A stretch of DNA of 64,000 nt from Mixta sp031457955 (GCF_031457955.1 NZ_JAVDXN010000003.1:248001-312000), one strand, 5' to 3'; positions 36,045-44,283 are shown, counted from the stretch's first letter. Made by a program: numbers and translations. Notes: generated by a model from the letters alone, not told the origin.

Positions 36045-36569
36045 TTATTCAGGCGTTGACGCTGCTTTGCTCGCAAGATGTACGCCGCTATTGTCAGCAA
36101 CGATCCGGGCCTGCAGCCGATCCGCTTCCCTGTACCAGCCATTGGTCGGCTCGCTCTCGTCCGCATTGGGCAGCGGCAGAGAGAGACGCCATTTCTTACC
36201 ATTAAGCGACTGATACTCGGCCATCACGCCGATATAGCGGGCATCGGGCGTGCGTTGACCGCTAAGGGTTTTATTTAGCTGACCTGGCAACAGGAAAAAC
36301 TGCTCGCTATTAAGCAGATTGCTACCCAACACGGTTTGCGCGCTGTTCTGCAGCGAATAAAAATCCGCAGACATAAAGTCGGCATCCGATTTCAATAACA
36401 GCACCCTGATTTTCAGTGGTGCCGCGTCATTGACCGGTGGGTGCGCCTGAAATAACAGACTGTAACGGGAGGGATCGTTGTGTGTAGAGGAGATACAGCC
36501 TGCCAGCAAGGTAAGCGCCGCCAGGAAAAGCGCCTGAAGACTCAGGCGCAAAAAAGAGCATGGTTTCAT
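36045..36569 (-). CDS. tssJ: T6SS outer-membrane lipoprotein TssJ
   Basis: A 174-residue lipoprotein: signal peptide 1-24 with lipobox LLAGC. The mature beta-sandwich carries the TssJ pattern APLKIRVLLLKSDADFMSADFYSLQ and VLGSNLLNSEQFFLLPGQ. It anchors TssM to the outer membrane. The C-terminal tail (LQARIVADNSGVHLASKAASTPE) is slightly long. It lies between the SH3 lipoprotein gene and tssK. Confidence 0.92.
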   Translation of the reverse strand: MKPCSFLRLSLQALFLAALTLLAGCISSTHNDPSRYSLLFQAHPPVNDAAPLKIRVLLLKSDADFMSADFYSLQNSAQTVLGSNLLNSEQFFLLPGQLNKTLSGQRTPDARYIGVMAEYQSLNGKKWRLSLPLPNADESEPTNGWYREADRLQARIVADNSGVHLASKAASTPE

Positions 36570-36592
36570 AATGGGTTACCCATTAGAAATTA

Positions 36593-37096
36593 TTAATCGA
36601 TAATCCAGGTACCGCTGTTGCTGTTCTGGCAGGCTTTGCTGTCGCCATCAACCGCCACGCAGGTTTTTTTCTTCGCGGGCGCGTTGCGAATGCGTTTACG
36701 GCGCTGGTCAGCCTTGAGGGTGCCCTCATACAGCTCGCTTTTCACGACGGCGCGCAGCGGCACATAGCCGATTAGCTGATCCTGATCTTTTTCCGCGATA
36801 GCAAACCAGTTGTTTTCCACGCTGCCCAGCACGGTATAGGGCTGGGCATTTTCCAGCTGACGCACCAGCTTGCCGCCGAAATCGGGACGGCTCATCACCG
36901 AGGCGTTATACAGCGCGCGGTACTCTTCATTAATCGGCGTAAAGGTTTTAGGCGGGGTAATAGCGTACCGATAGGTCAACGTCACGCCGTCGACGGTGCT
37001 GGAAACCAGCGTGTCGTCACTGACCGGCGGTGGCGACTTACAACCCGCAACGCTTAATACAAAAAGCAGACCCAATGCGATTCGAATTTTCACCAT
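36593..37096 (-). CDS. SH3-like domain lipoprotein, first gene of the T6SS operon
   Basis: A 167-residue lipoprotein with a signal peptide and lipobox SVAGC. A central bacterial SH3-like region is suggested by AQPYTVLGSVENNWFAIAEKDQDQLIGYVPLRAVV (about 88-125). A basic stretch QRRKRIRNAPAKKK and a cysteine pair near the C-terminus follow. Start choice is between an ATG at 37096, the next GTG and an ATG three codons upstream; AGGA lies close to all of them. As the first gene before tssJ it may be a cell-wall-binding accessory of the membrane complex; this is inference. Confidence 0.7.
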   Translation of the reverse strand: MVKIRIALGLLFVLSVAGCKSPPPVSDDTLVSSTVDGVTLTYRYAITPPKTFTPINEEYRALYNASVMSRPDFGGKLVRQLENAQPYTVLGSVENNWFAIAEKDQDQLIGYVPLRAVVKSELYEGTLKADQRRKRIRNAPAKKKTCVAVDGDSKACQNSNSGTWIID

Positions 37097-37180
37097 GATC
37101 CTCATGAAGTTATCTTAAGTAATGAACAAAAACGGGGGTAAGCCGCCAATGAGCAATAGCATGACCAATACTGGCGCAGC

Positions 37181-37208
37181 AAAAAAGCATAGCCGTTGCT
37201 GGCTGTGC
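37181..37208 (-). terminator. Terminator-like hairpin in the T6SS operon leader
   Basis: On the minus strand GCACAGCC-AGCAAC-GGCTATGC forms an eight-base stem with one G-U pair and runs straight into TTTTTT. It has the form of an intrinsic terminator, yet it lies about 85 bases before the first T6SS gene and downstream of the candidate promoter at 37256-37284. It could act as an attenuator or end a short leader RNA. Confidence 0.6.
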
Positions 37209-37255
37209 CAACGCAAAGCAAAGTAATGCGCGCAGCAGCGCTAATGGAAGTCAGT

Positions 37256-37284
37256 ACAATAGTTTATAGGTTTTTTGGCCGTAA
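37256..37284 (-). promoter_or_regulatory. Candidate T6SS operon promoter
   Basis: Minus-strand TTACGG (37279-37284), a 17-base spacer and TATTGT (37256-37261). Transcription would start near 37249 and pass through the hairpin at 37181-37208 before reaching the SH3 lipoprotein gene. Weak match, found by eye; other promoters in this region are possible. Confidence 0.35.
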
Positions 37285-37956
37285 GGAGCCTGTGACATCG
37301 CAGCAAATGTTCGATTTGTGCAATGTATCTTAAGATGAGCTACCGGAAATAAGGTTTACGCTATCCTGCGGATGAGGGTTTGATAAACCTTCCTCAACCA
37401 TTATCACTGCTCCCTGTAAGTATTTCTGGCGTTCTCTGGTGAAAAGGTCTGAATAGTCGTACCAAAAAATTGTAGGGCTGCATACAGCTGATAATGCCGC
37501 CCGGCACTTTCGTACCACATCAGACAAAAAGAAAAGTGATTAAAATTCAGTCGAAAGATGAATCAGAGTTCAGCCATTGCTACCGCACGAGGTTGCAAAG
37601 CAAACCCCGTAGCTGGTCTTTTTTTATGTTCAGGCTGTCCTGTTTCGCGCAAGTTTACATAGTCTTTGTGATAATTCAACGAGCACGTAGTAAAGGACTT
37701 TACATTAGTAAAGCTTAATTAAAAACATAAATACAAATTCTGATTATTCTTACCTAATTCTATAGGAATATTCCTACAAAACATCAGAAAATCTTTACGC
37801 AATGGGCATGAAAAAGGCCTCGCGCTTAAAAAAACTGCACTTTAATCGTGATAATTTTTTTCTTTTCTGGCCCTGATTTTATGCTGTTAAGCATCAGAAA
37901 ACCGGTTCCAAAAGGGATTTACAGATGTTAATTTCGCAATAACACAAATTAGCAAT

Positions 37957-37982
37957 GAAAAAGGCGACCCTGAGGCCGCCTT
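37957..37982 (-). terminator. Intrinsic terminator of the holD-rimI-yjjG unit
   Basis: Minus strand AAGGCG, loop of ten bases, CGCCTT followed by a U-run (TTTTT with the stem end). It lies about 40 bases after the yjjG stop codon and points in the same direction. Confidence 0.8.
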
Positions 37983-38019
37983 CGCAGTGTTTCAAACTAA
38001 AAATCGCTGGAATAAAAAC

Positions 38020-38700
38020 TTAAGCAAATAAAATAGATTGCAGTTCGTGTAATGAACTGACCTGCCAGTCCGGCGTGATCGCGGCCGGTTTTTCCCTGCC
38101 GTCTGCATTCAGCCAACAGGTTTTTAAACCGGCGTTGATGCCGCCTAAAATATCTGAATCAGGATTATCGCCCACCATTAATACCCGCTCGGGCGCAGGC
38201 TGCCCCATCTTTTCCAGCGCATAGTTAAAAATTGCCGGATGCGGTTTGGCATGACCTACCTGCTCAGAAATGACCAGCAGATCGAAGTGATCACGAAAAC
38301 CCGTACGCTGCAGGCGCACCTGCTGCAGGGCGGTAAAGCCGTTGGTGATGATGCCCATCTTCACCTTGCCTTTTAACGCATTAATCAGGTTTACCGCGCC
38401 TTCCAGCGGCACGCAGACTTCCGCCATCGCGCTAAGAAAGCCGCTGTTTAAGGCGTCCGGCGTGACATTCAGCTTTTCCGCCCAGCCGTTAAAGCGCTGA
38501 TGCTGCAACTGTAGCGCCGAGATCGCGCCGTTTTGATACTCAACCCATAACGGTTTATTAACCGACTGATATTCATGATAATCAGCGGTGGTGAAATCAA
38601 CGTTGTAATCTTTAAACAGCCGTTGCAGGCCAGTAAAAGCATCAAAGTGAAACAGCGTGTCGTCCGCGTCAAAAAGGATCCAGTCCCAGTCTTGTAACAT
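38020..38700 (-). CDS. yjjG: YjjG pyrimidine 5'-nucleotidase (dUMP phosphatase)
   Basis: A 226-residue HAD-superfamily phosphatase close to E. coli YjjG throughout. Motif I is FDADDTLF near 9-16, the TNGF of motif II is in MGIITNGFTALQQVRL, the lysine motif is GHAKPHPAIF and motif IV is VGDNPDSDILGG. It removes phosphate from dUMP, dTMP and non-canonical pyrimidine nucleotides, a house-cleaning role. It is the last gene of a unit with holD and rimI and is followed by a clear terminator. Confidence 0.96.
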   Translation of the reverse strand: MLQDWDWILFDADDTLFHFDAFTGLQRLFKDYNVDFTTADYHEYQSVNKPLWVEYQNGAISALQLQHQRFNGWAEKLNVTPDALNSGFLSAMAEVCVPLEGAVNLINALKGKVKMGIITNGFTALQQVRLQRTGFRDHFDLLVISEQVGHAKPHPAIFNYALEKMGQPAPERVLMVGDNPDSDILGGINAGLKTCWLNADGREKPAAITPDWQVSSLHELQSILFA

Positions 38701-38741
38701 AGCGTTCTCCTGTTACGGCACGTCAGAGGGAGCGGTCGCCT

Positions 38742-39182
38742 TTACAGGCTGAGCGCCATAATTAAGGCATCTTCCCGACCATGCGTTGCCGGATAATAGT
38801 TTCGGCGCACCGAAACCTCATTAAAGCCGGTCTGTTCATAAAGCGCGATCGCCGCATGGTTGGAGGCGCGTACCTCCAGCCACAGCGTAAAAATATCGCG
38901 CTGCTGTAACTGTTCAATCAGATGATGCAGCAGCGCTTTGCCTAATCCCTGCCGTTGATAAGCGGGATCGACGGCGATATTAAACAAGGTCGCTTCGTCC
39001 AGCACCCATTGCGTAATGGCGAACGCAGCCATCTGGCTATTCACGTCAAGCCGGTAGTTCAGATAACGTTCGCCCTGATTGCTGGCAAATGTTGCTTCCG
39101 TCCAGGGAAAAGCGTGGCTGCGTTGCTCAATGGCAAGCGCCTGCGGAAGGTCATGCGGAGTGAGTAAAGAAATCGACGTCAT
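38742..39182 (-). CDS. rimI: RimI ribosomal protein S18 alanine N-acetyltransferase
   Basis: A 146-residue GNAT acetyltransferase. The ATG at 39182 (MTSISLLTPHDLPQALAIEQ) matches the E. coli start and lies inside the end of holD; the longer frame is the antisense continuation of holD sequence. Acetyl-CoA loop motif YQRQGLGKALL and AFPWTEATFASNQGERYLNY, VLDEATLFNIAVDP, LWLEVRASNHAAIALYEQTGFNEV are all conserved. It acetylates the N-terminal alanine of S18. Coupled to holD by about 30 bases of overlap, as in E. coli. Confidence 0.96.
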   Translation of the reverse strand: MTSISLLTPHDLPQALAIEQRSHAFPWTEATFASNQGERYLNYRLDVNSQMAAFAITQWVLDEATLFNIAVDPAYQRQGLGKALLHHLIEQLQQRDIFTLWLEVRASNHAAIALYEQTGFNEVSVRRNYYPATHGREDALIMALSL

Positions 39183-39564
39183 ATTCACAAATCTGCCGCC
39201 AGAGCGCGCGCTTCGCCTCGGCGTCAAAATAGAGCGCCTCAAGCGGCGGTGTGGAAAGTTGTGGACCCTGCTGCGCAACCGGCGTGTCGGTTCCCAGCCG
39301 CCAGCTGGCGCAGGCACGCTCGGCAGGCAGCATCGCAAGCTGATCCGGCGTTACGCTGACCACCTGCTGCGGCATAATCGCCAGCGCACGCAGTACATCG
39401 CCAACCAAAGGATCCTCGGTAGTGGGAGGAATATCCGCCACGATCAGCAGGCGTATATCCGCCGGCAGCGTTATCGCGATTTCACCCTGTAACGCGCGTG
39501 GACGCCGCAGCTTATACTGCGTAATGCCCATTTGCTGTAGTAGCCAGTCACGTCTGGATGACAT
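39151..39564 (-). CDS. holD: HolD, DNA polymerase III psi subunit
   Basis: A 137-residue psi subunit, exactly the E. coli length when started at the ATG at 39564 (MSSRRDWLLQQMGITQYKLRRP). The N-terminal tail binds the clamp-loader collar; the domain that follows (ALQGEIAITLPADIRLLIVAD, DPLVGDVLRALAI) binds chi. It bridges the clamp loader to SSB through chi. Start codon choice rests on family similarity and a modest GGGAA signal upstream. It overlaps rimI. Confidence 0.94.
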   Translation of the reverse strand: MSSRRDWLLQQMGITQYKLRRPRALQGEIAITLPADIRLLIVADIPPTTEDPLVGDVLRALAIMPQQVVSVTPDQLAMLPAERACASWRLGTDTPVAQQGPQLSTPPLEALYFDAEAKRALWRQICEYDVDFFTHSA

Positions 39565-39671
39565 AGAAATTCCCGTTACGCCCTTATAATGCGCCGCTAT
39601 GCTAGCAAACCCATCGAACATGCGCCAACAAACCACTATACTCTGCGCTCTGATTTCTGAGGAGCTATCTG

Positions 39672-40724
39672 ATGTCTGCTTTTACCCCGGCGAGTGAAGT
39701 GATCCTGCGCCACAGTGATGAATGGCAAGAGCGCCGCGTGCTGTTTGCCGGTGATTTGCAGGATGACCTGCCCGCCCAACTGGAAACCCAGCTGAGCCGC
39801 GTTCATACGCAATATTATCATCACTGGCAATCATTAAGCCGCAGCATGGGCGATCGTGCGCAATATGGCCTGGTCGCCACGGCGGAAGCGATAGCAGAGT
39901 GCGATACCCTGATCTATTACTGGCCGAAAAACAAGCCGGAAGCCCAGTTCCAGCTGCAAAACCTGCTGTCGCTGCTGCCGGTGGGCAGTGATATTTTTGT
40001 TATCGGCGAAAACCGCAGCGGCGTTCGCAGCGCCGAAAGCATGTTGGCTTCCTGGGCGCCGCTGGACAAGATCGACAGCGCGCGCCGTTGCGGCCTCTAT
40101 CACGGTCGCCTGACGCAGCAACCCACGTTTGATGCGGACAGTTTCTGGGATGAATATACGCTGGATGATTGCGTGATCAAAACGCTACCGGGCGTGTTTA
40201 GCCGCGACGGGCTGGATAGCGGTAGCGCGCTGCTGCTTTCAACCTTTACGCCGCATACCAAAGGCAAAGTATTGGATATCGGCTGCGGCGCAGGCGTGCT
40301 GGCAACGCTGCTGGCGCGTCACTCTCCGAAAGTGCGCCTGTGGCTGACCGATGTTGATGCCGCCGCGCTGGCCGCCAGCAAGGCGACGCTGGCGGCAAAC
40401 CAGATCGAAGGCGACGTGTTCGCCAGCAACGTCTATTCCGACGTAACCGGCCGCTACGACATGATTATCTCCAACCCGCCGTTTCATGAAGGGATGCAAA
40501 CCAGCCTGGATGCAGCGCGCACGCTGATTCGCGGCTCGGCGCAGCACCTTAGCAGCGGCGGCGAGCTGCGTCTGGTGGCTAACGCCTTCCTGCCCTATCC
40601 GCAGGTGCTGGATGAAACCTTCGGTCATCATGAAGTGCTGGCGCAAACCGGCCGCTTTAAGGTTTACCGTGCCGTATGGGGACGCGATGCCCGCGCCATC
40701 AAGGCCGCTAACCGCGACAAATAA
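39672..40724 (+). CDS. rsmC: RsmC, 16S rRNA m2G1207 methyltransferase
   Basis: A 350-residue RsmC with the two tandem methyltransferase-like domains of the family. The C-terminal, active domain has the SAM-binding motif VLDIGCGAGVLATLLAR near 197-213 and the catalytic SNPPFHEG near 266. The N-terminal domain keeps the degenerate fold (LIYYWPKNKPEAQFQL). The ribosome binding site GAGGAG precedes the ATG. It is divergent from holD, as in E. coli. Confidence 0.96.
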   Translation: MSAFTPASEVILRHSDEWQERRVLFAGDLQDDLPAQLETQLSRVHTQYYHHWQSLSRSMGDRAQYGLVATAEAIAECDTLIYYWPKNKPEAQFQLQNLLSLLPVGSDIFVIGENRSGVRSAESMLASWAPLDKIDSARRCGLYHGRLTQQPTFDADSFWDEYTLDDCVIKTLPGVFSRDGLDSGSALLLSTFTPHTKGKVLDIGCGAGVLATLLARHSPKVRLWLTDVDAAALAASKATLAANQIEGDVFASNVYSDVTGRYDMIISNPPFHEGMQTSLDAARTLIRGSAQHLSSGGELRLVANAFLPYPQVLDETFGHHEVLAQTGRFKVYRAVWGRDARAIKAANRDK

Positions 40725-40754
40725 GGCATTATCTCCCGGGGAATGCTGCTTTTT
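40725..40754 (+). terminator. Probable rsmC terminator
   Basis: GCATT...AATGC with an inner CTCCC/GGGG pairing, followed by TGCTTTTTA, right after the rsmC stop. The stem is imperfect but the U-run and position are good. Confidence 0.45.
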
Positions 40755-40786
40755 ACAGCGATCGCAACAGAGCTGATAAATATCTG

Positions 40787-40815
40787 TTGACGTCCCCGGG
40801 AAAAATCTCCAGAAT
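40787..40815 (+). promoter_or_regulatory. Promoter of the tRNA-Leu operon
   Basis: TTGACG (40787-40792), a 17-base spacer and CAGAAT (40810-40815), then a GC-rich stretch (TCGCCTCCG) right after the -10. A near-consensus -35 with a GC-rich discriminator is typical of stable-RNA promoters under stringent control. Transcription would begin about 30 bases before the first tRNA. Confidence 0.7.
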
Positions 40816-40855
40816 TCGCCTCCGTGGTTGCAGTGCTGCAAAGCAATGCTGGAAT

Positions 40856-40942
40856 GCGAAGGTGGCGGAATTGGTAGACGCGCTAGCTTCAGGTGTTAGT
40901 GTCTTAACGGACGTGAGGGTTCAAGTCCCTCTCTTCGCACCA
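40856..40942 (+). tRNA. leuQ: tRNA-Leu (anticodon CAG), copy 1
   Basis: An 87-base class II tRNA: acceptor GCGAAGG pairs with CTCTTCGC, the D-arm has the leucine pattern GGTAGAC, the anticodon loop is CTTCAGG with CAG, and there is a long variable arm (GTGTCTTAACGGAC). TTCAAGTC is the T-loop and CCA is encoded. It reads CUG, the main leucine codon. The three copies match the E. coli leuQPV cluster beside rsmC; which copy is leuQ, leuP or leuV is arbitrary here. Confidence 0.97.
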
Positions 40943-40976
40943 AAGACCACGAAAATTCATATCGCACAGCATCTGC

Positions 40977-41063
40977 GCGAAGGTGGCGGAATTGGTAGAC
41001 GCGCTAGCTTCAGGTGTTAGTGTCTTAACGGACGTGAGGGTTCAAGTCCCTCTCTTCGCACCA
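40977..41063 (+). tRNA. leuP: tRNA-Leu (anticodon CAG), copy 2
   Basis: Identical over all 87 bases to the copy at 40856 as far as can be read, with encoded CCA. A 34-base spacer separates it from copy 1, so the three are probably cut from one precursor. Confidence 0.97.
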
Positions 41064-41090
41064 AATGCGGTGATATGAAGACAATGTTAT

Positions 41091-41177
41091 GCGAAGGTGG
41101 CGGAATTGGTAGACGCGCTAGCTTCAGGTGTTAGTGTCTTAACGGACGTGAGGGTTCAAGTCCCTCTCTTCGCACCA
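41091..41177 (+). tRNA. leuV: tRNA-Leu (anticodon CAG), copy 3
   Basis: Third identical copy, 27 bases after copy 2, with encoded CCA. No clear terminator follows in the next 100 bases. tRNA 3' ends are common integration sites, but no integrase or duplicated tRNA end was seen to the right. Confidence 0.97.
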
Positions 41178-41375
41178 ATATTGTCACGCTTCAGTTAGAT
41201 CCTCTGTCACTCCCCCTGCTTTTCCCGTTAGTCGCCGTCCGGCGCACGCTATCTCTCTGTTTTCACTTGCTGTAACCGTGCCGTTAATCCCTGCTTAAAC
41301 CCATGCTGAAAAGGCTATCGCCTGATGAACCATTAGGGCAGCCATCCTTAGCGCCCAACAGCCGCCTTGCCTGCG

Positions 41376-41609
41376 TTACAGCCCGCCCGCATTAACCGAT
41401 ACCGCAGCCAGCGCGCCCGCCAGCGCGACACAAGAAGGCAGCAAGATATAGCGCCGTAGCCGATGATGCACCAGCATCACCACGGTCAGCAGCAGCGCCG
41501 CCACTAACAACCAACGCCACTGACCGAATGAAAGGTGCATCGATGCCACTAACGGCATGAGCGCGCCGGGCAACAGCACGCTCCATGCGCTTTGCAGCCG
41601 CTCCCCCAT
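41376..41609 (-). CDS. DUF1435 family membrane protein (YjjZ-like)
   Basis: A 77-residue protein when started at the ATG at 41609 (MGERLQSAWSVLLPGALMP); a GTG 21 codons upstream would add a hydrophobic segment. Two or three membrane helices and the LPG and HHRLRRYILLPSC motifs fit DUF1435, whose E. coli member yjjZ lies in the same place between fhuF and the tRNA-Leu genes. A strong Fur box lies just upstream (41678), so it is probably iron-repressed. Function is unknown. Confidence 0.72.
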   Translation of the reverse strand: MGERLQSAWSVLLPGALMPLVASMHLSFGQWRWLLVAALLLTVVMLVHHRLRRYILLPSCVALAGALAAVSVNAGGL

Positions 41610-41677
41610 GATCCAGCTCACGCCCCATAATCCGCAGGCCGCCATAATCGCCATCAGCATACTCGCCACCACTAAAT

Positions 41678-41715
41678 GATAATGATTACCAGTATCATAT
41701 GATAGCTTTTATCAT
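41678..41715. promoter_or_regulatory. Fur box(es) upstream of the DUF1435 gene
   Basis: GATAATGATTACCAGTATC at 41678-41696 matches the 19-base Fur consensus GATAATGATAATCATTATC at 16 positions. It overlaps a second inverted repeat ATGATA-GCTTT-TATCAT (41698-41714). It lies upstream of the DUF1435 gene and about 200 bases before the diguanylate cyclase gene on the other strand, so it could control either. Confidence 0.75.
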
Positions 41716-41898
41716 TTTGCACCTTTCCTGTGGAGAATTTTTATACACGAAGATGACAGACCAGTTAGAAAGTGTTAGATTGCCGGGATTAATCTGATGC
41801 CAGAAATTTATAATAACGACTCAACCCCCTTTCCAGAGTAAATCCTTTTACTATGGCAATGGCGCTTTGATATTTCAGGGCTGTCCCGAGTATATAAA

Positions 41899-43005
41899 AT
41901 GAAATTACAAACTTATGAAGAATTGCTGCACAGCAAATATCGCTTGTCGTTGATGCTTTTTCTTTTTTTAAACATGGCAACATCACTTTTTTTTATGTTA
42001 CCGATAAATAAAGGAGAAAACCTTTCCTTCTCTTTACCGGGAACATTGATAGTTATCATAAGTTTATTGCAATTGTCCTTCTGGATCATAAAGCCTGAAA
42101 CAAAATGGCCGATATTATCTGCTACGGCTTTTATTATGGGCGTGCTTTGGTCCTGGCTGATTATGCATAAAAGCCAGCTGGTTTTTTATTTTGACGGCAG
42201 CTTTCTGTTGGTCAGCCTGATGGCGGTTTTTTTCATCAGCGCCGTCTCGCTGAACGAGCATCTTCTGGCGTTCTGCCTGCATATCGCGCCGCCCTCGCTG
42301 ACCGTATTGCTGCTGGATGGCGGCAAGCACCCGCTAACGCTGCTGTTTACTATCGCGCTACCGCTGCTCGGCTTTACGCTTCAAAGCCTGATGCAACGCC
42401 GCAGCGACCATTTTACGCGCCGCCTGCTGTTTCAGCTGTATGAAGAGAAGCAGACGTGGAGCGACCTGAGCATGCTGGACCCGCTTACCGGCCTCTATAA
42501 CCGGCGCGGCCTGAAGAACCGGCTGGAGAACCTGCTGGAGAGCCATACTGGCGGCCATTTCGTGATGCTGCTCGATATCGATAATTTTAAATCTTATAAC
42601 GACAACTACGGTCATGCCATGGGCGATCAGGCGCTGACGCGCGTTTCGGCGGCGATTCGTGATGCGGTACGCTCGCGGGATATCGTCACCCGTTACGGCG
42701 GTGAGGAGTTTCTGGTGCTAATCACTAATGTTAATGCCTCTATTGCCATGAAGCTGGCTGAACGGATTCGTCAATATGTGTTGGACCTGGAAATTCCCCA
42801 TCGTTTTAATCATCGTGTCTCTACGCACGTCACCATAAGCGCGGGTATCGCTCCGATAATCGAAGAAAATTTTGAGCAAGCGATGGCAAATGCCGATCGG
42901 GCGTTATATGTCGCGAAGAATCGTGGAAGAAATACCATTCTTTCCTGGGAAGAACTTTGTGAAACCAACCTGCGCTCGGCTGCGGGGGATATAATTCAAT
43001 CCTGA
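41899..43005 (+). CDS. Membrane-bound diguanylate cyclase
   Basis: A 368-residue protein with about six transmembrane helices in residues 15-170, a short linker and a GGDEF domain from about 190. LLDIDNFKSYNDNYGHAMGDQAL holds the metal and substrate residues, and the active site is GGEEF at 267-271. The inhibitory I-site RSRD (258-261) stands five residues before it, so product inhibition is expected. No phosphodiesterase domain. It makes cyclic di-GMP, usually promoting biofilm over motility. It lies between two Fur boxes and upstream of fhuF, but with its own promoter region. The ribosome binding site is weak. Confidence 0.92.
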   Translation: MKLQTYEELLHSKYRLSLMLFLFLNMATSLFFMLPINKGENLSFSLPGTLIVIISLLQLSFWIIKPETKWPILSATAFIMGVLWSWLIMHKSQLVFYFDGSFLLVSLMAVFFISAVSLNEHLLAFCLHIAPPSLTVLLLDGGKHPLTLLFTIALPLLGFTLQSLMQRRSDHFTRRLLFQLYEEKQTWSDLSMLDPLTGLYNRRGLKNRLENLLESHTGGHFVMLLDIDNFKSYNDNYGHAMGDQALTRVSAAIRDAVRSRDIVTRYGGEEFLVLITNVNASIAMKLAERIRQYVLDLEIPHRFNHRVSTHVTISAGIAPIIEENFEQAMANADRALYVAKNRGRNTILSWEELCETNLRSAAGDIIQS

Positions 43006-43296
43006 CCGCCCGTTTATTTAACCGGATTATTAGCCAAGGTAAATTATTCGCCTTAATACAAATTAAAAATAAAAAGCTTTTTTCCGCATGAATTAACTCA
43101 CTAATAAAATAAACCGTAACCGGCGGAATGGATTCGCTTATTTTTACGCGCCGGTTGCCGATAACGCAGGAGCTTTTTCTGCCGCTAACAAAAACCCGAC
43201 ATTTTATCAGGTTATATTCCCCTGTCGCCGTACAGCTTTGAAACACTTTTCCGCGCAACCTGCTACTTGCCACCTTATTCCTTCCTAGATACAATC
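43006..43296. other. AT-rich non-coding region before fhuF
   Basis: About 290 bases after the diguanylate cyclase with no convincing gene; short plus-strand runs of A and T occur near 43060-43085. It holds the fhuF promoter and ends in the Fur box listed next. Confidence 0.5.
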
Positions 43297-43315
43297 AAGA
43301 ACGATTATCATTTGT
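43297..43315. promoter_or_regulatory. Fur box upstream of fhuF
   Basis: The core GATTATCATT (43303-43312) is a perfect ten-base match to the Fur consensus on the opposite strand; the full 19-base window matches at 13 positions. It lies 43 bases before the fhuF ATG, as expected for iron repression, which is known for E. coli fhuF. Confidence 0.65.
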
Positions 43316-43357
43316 TTTCTTATCTTCATTCCGGCAGTCGATTACACAGGTAGCCCT

Positions 43358-44152
43358 ATGGCCATTGTCACGCGTCAGGCTTATGAGTACGGTTCGTCTC
43401 CAGTCATCTTTATGCAGAGCGAGAGTTCGCTCAGCGCGGCGCTGCACAGCCTGTTCAGCGAACACCGCGCCTGGTTTCTTGAATTTCTCACCCTTGGCGA
43501 TACCGCTCCCGACGATACCCTGACGCAAGCTGAATGGTCGCAGAGCGCCCATTTTAATCAGCTGCTGGCGCGCTACAGTGATGAAATCTATCGCGAACAT
43601 GCGGATATGCCGCGTGAGGCAAAGCCGCTGCAATCGCTCTGGGCACAGTGGTATTTCGGCCTGATTGTGCCGCCAATGATGCTGGCGCTGGTCATGGAAA
43701 AACGCGCGCTCGACTGCTCGCTGGAACATTTTCATCTGCAATTTCATGAAAGCGGCCGCCCGGCTAAATTTTGGATCGATGTGCATGAAGACGAAGACGC
43801 GCGCTATCTGAATGCGCAACAGCGTATCGACCGCCTTATCCAGCAGCATTTAATCCCTGCGGTTGCGGGCATTGAGCAGCATGGCGATATCAACGCCAAA
43901 CTTATCTGGAACAATACCGGCTATCTGATGCACTGGTTTCTGGGCGAGATGAAAAGCTGGGTTGATGAAGCCACGCTGTTGTCGCTGGAACATGCGCTGT
44001 TTTTCTCACGTCACTTGCTGGACGGCAGTGATAACCCGCTTTATCGCACCGTGATCCCGCGTGACGGCGCGATGCAGCGTCGCAGCTGCTGTCAACGCTA
44101 CCGCCTGCCAGCGGTGGCGCGCTGCGGCGACTGTACCCTGAAACCGGTCTGA
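43358..44152 (+). CDS. fhuF: FhuF, siderophore-iron reductase
   Basis: A 264-residue FhuF. The C-terminal cluster C244-C245-X10-C256-X2-C259 matches the unusual [2Fe-2S] ligand pattern of the family exactly. The upstream part has LWAQWYFGLIVPPMMLALV and NNTGYLMHWFLGEM, typical of the siderophore-binding region. FhuF reduces ferric hydroxamate siderophores in the cytoplasm to release iron. A Fur box lies just upstream. It stands alone, not in an fhu transport operon. Confidence 0.95.
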   Translation: MAIVTRQAYEYGSSPVIFMQSESSLSAALHSLFSEHRAWFLEFLTLGDTAPDDTLTQAEWSQSAHFNQLLARYSDEIYREHADMPREAKPLQSLWAQWYFGLIVPPMMLALVMEKRALDCSLEHFHLQFHESGRPAKFWIDVHEDEDARYLNAQQRIDRLIQQHLIPAVAGIEQHGDINAKLIWNNTGYLMHWFLGEMKSWVDEATLLSLEHALFFSRHLLDGSDNPLYRTVIPRDGAMQRRSCCQRYRLPAVARCGDCTLKPV

Positions 44153-44283
44153 TCGCCTTTCCCGCCAGGCCAAAAATAGCCGTACCTTCTGTGGCGGCGC
44201 TGTTTTAGCGTCGCATAACGTTTACAGATTCCGCTGGTTATGGCAGCTTTATCACCCCGTTTTATTGTGAAGAGCACCGCAAC

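Larger units (their letters stand above)
37097..38019. other. T6SS upstream regulatory region, no convincing gene
   Basis: About 920 bases separate the first T6SS gene from yjjG. Two small ORFs (37330-37527 minus, 37494-37718 plus) overlap in opposite directions, have no good ribosome binding site and match nothing I know. The region holds a candidate promoter, a terminator-like hairpin before the T6SS operon and the yjjG terminator, listed separately. In E. coli prfC follows yjjG, so the T6SS block occupies that junction here. Confidence 0.6.

Noticed and set aside
37330..37527. A 65-codon minus-strand ORF in the T6SS upstream region
   Set aside because: No good start signal, no recognised family, and it overlaps an equally weak plus-strand ORF. 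Kept only as part of the regulatory region.
37560..37632. Possible small RNA with a terminator (GGTTGC-AAA-GCAAACC then a distant U-run)
   Set aside because: The stem is short and imperfect and the U-run is about 15 bases away from it; no promoter was convincing.
40239..40841. A 200-codon minus-strand ORF opposite rsmC
   Set aside because: Shadow of rsmC and of the tRNA promoter region; no family features.
40856..41177. CRISPR-like or integrative-element repeat
   Set aside because: The three repeats are tRNA-Leu genes; no integrase, att duplication or cas gene lies nearby.
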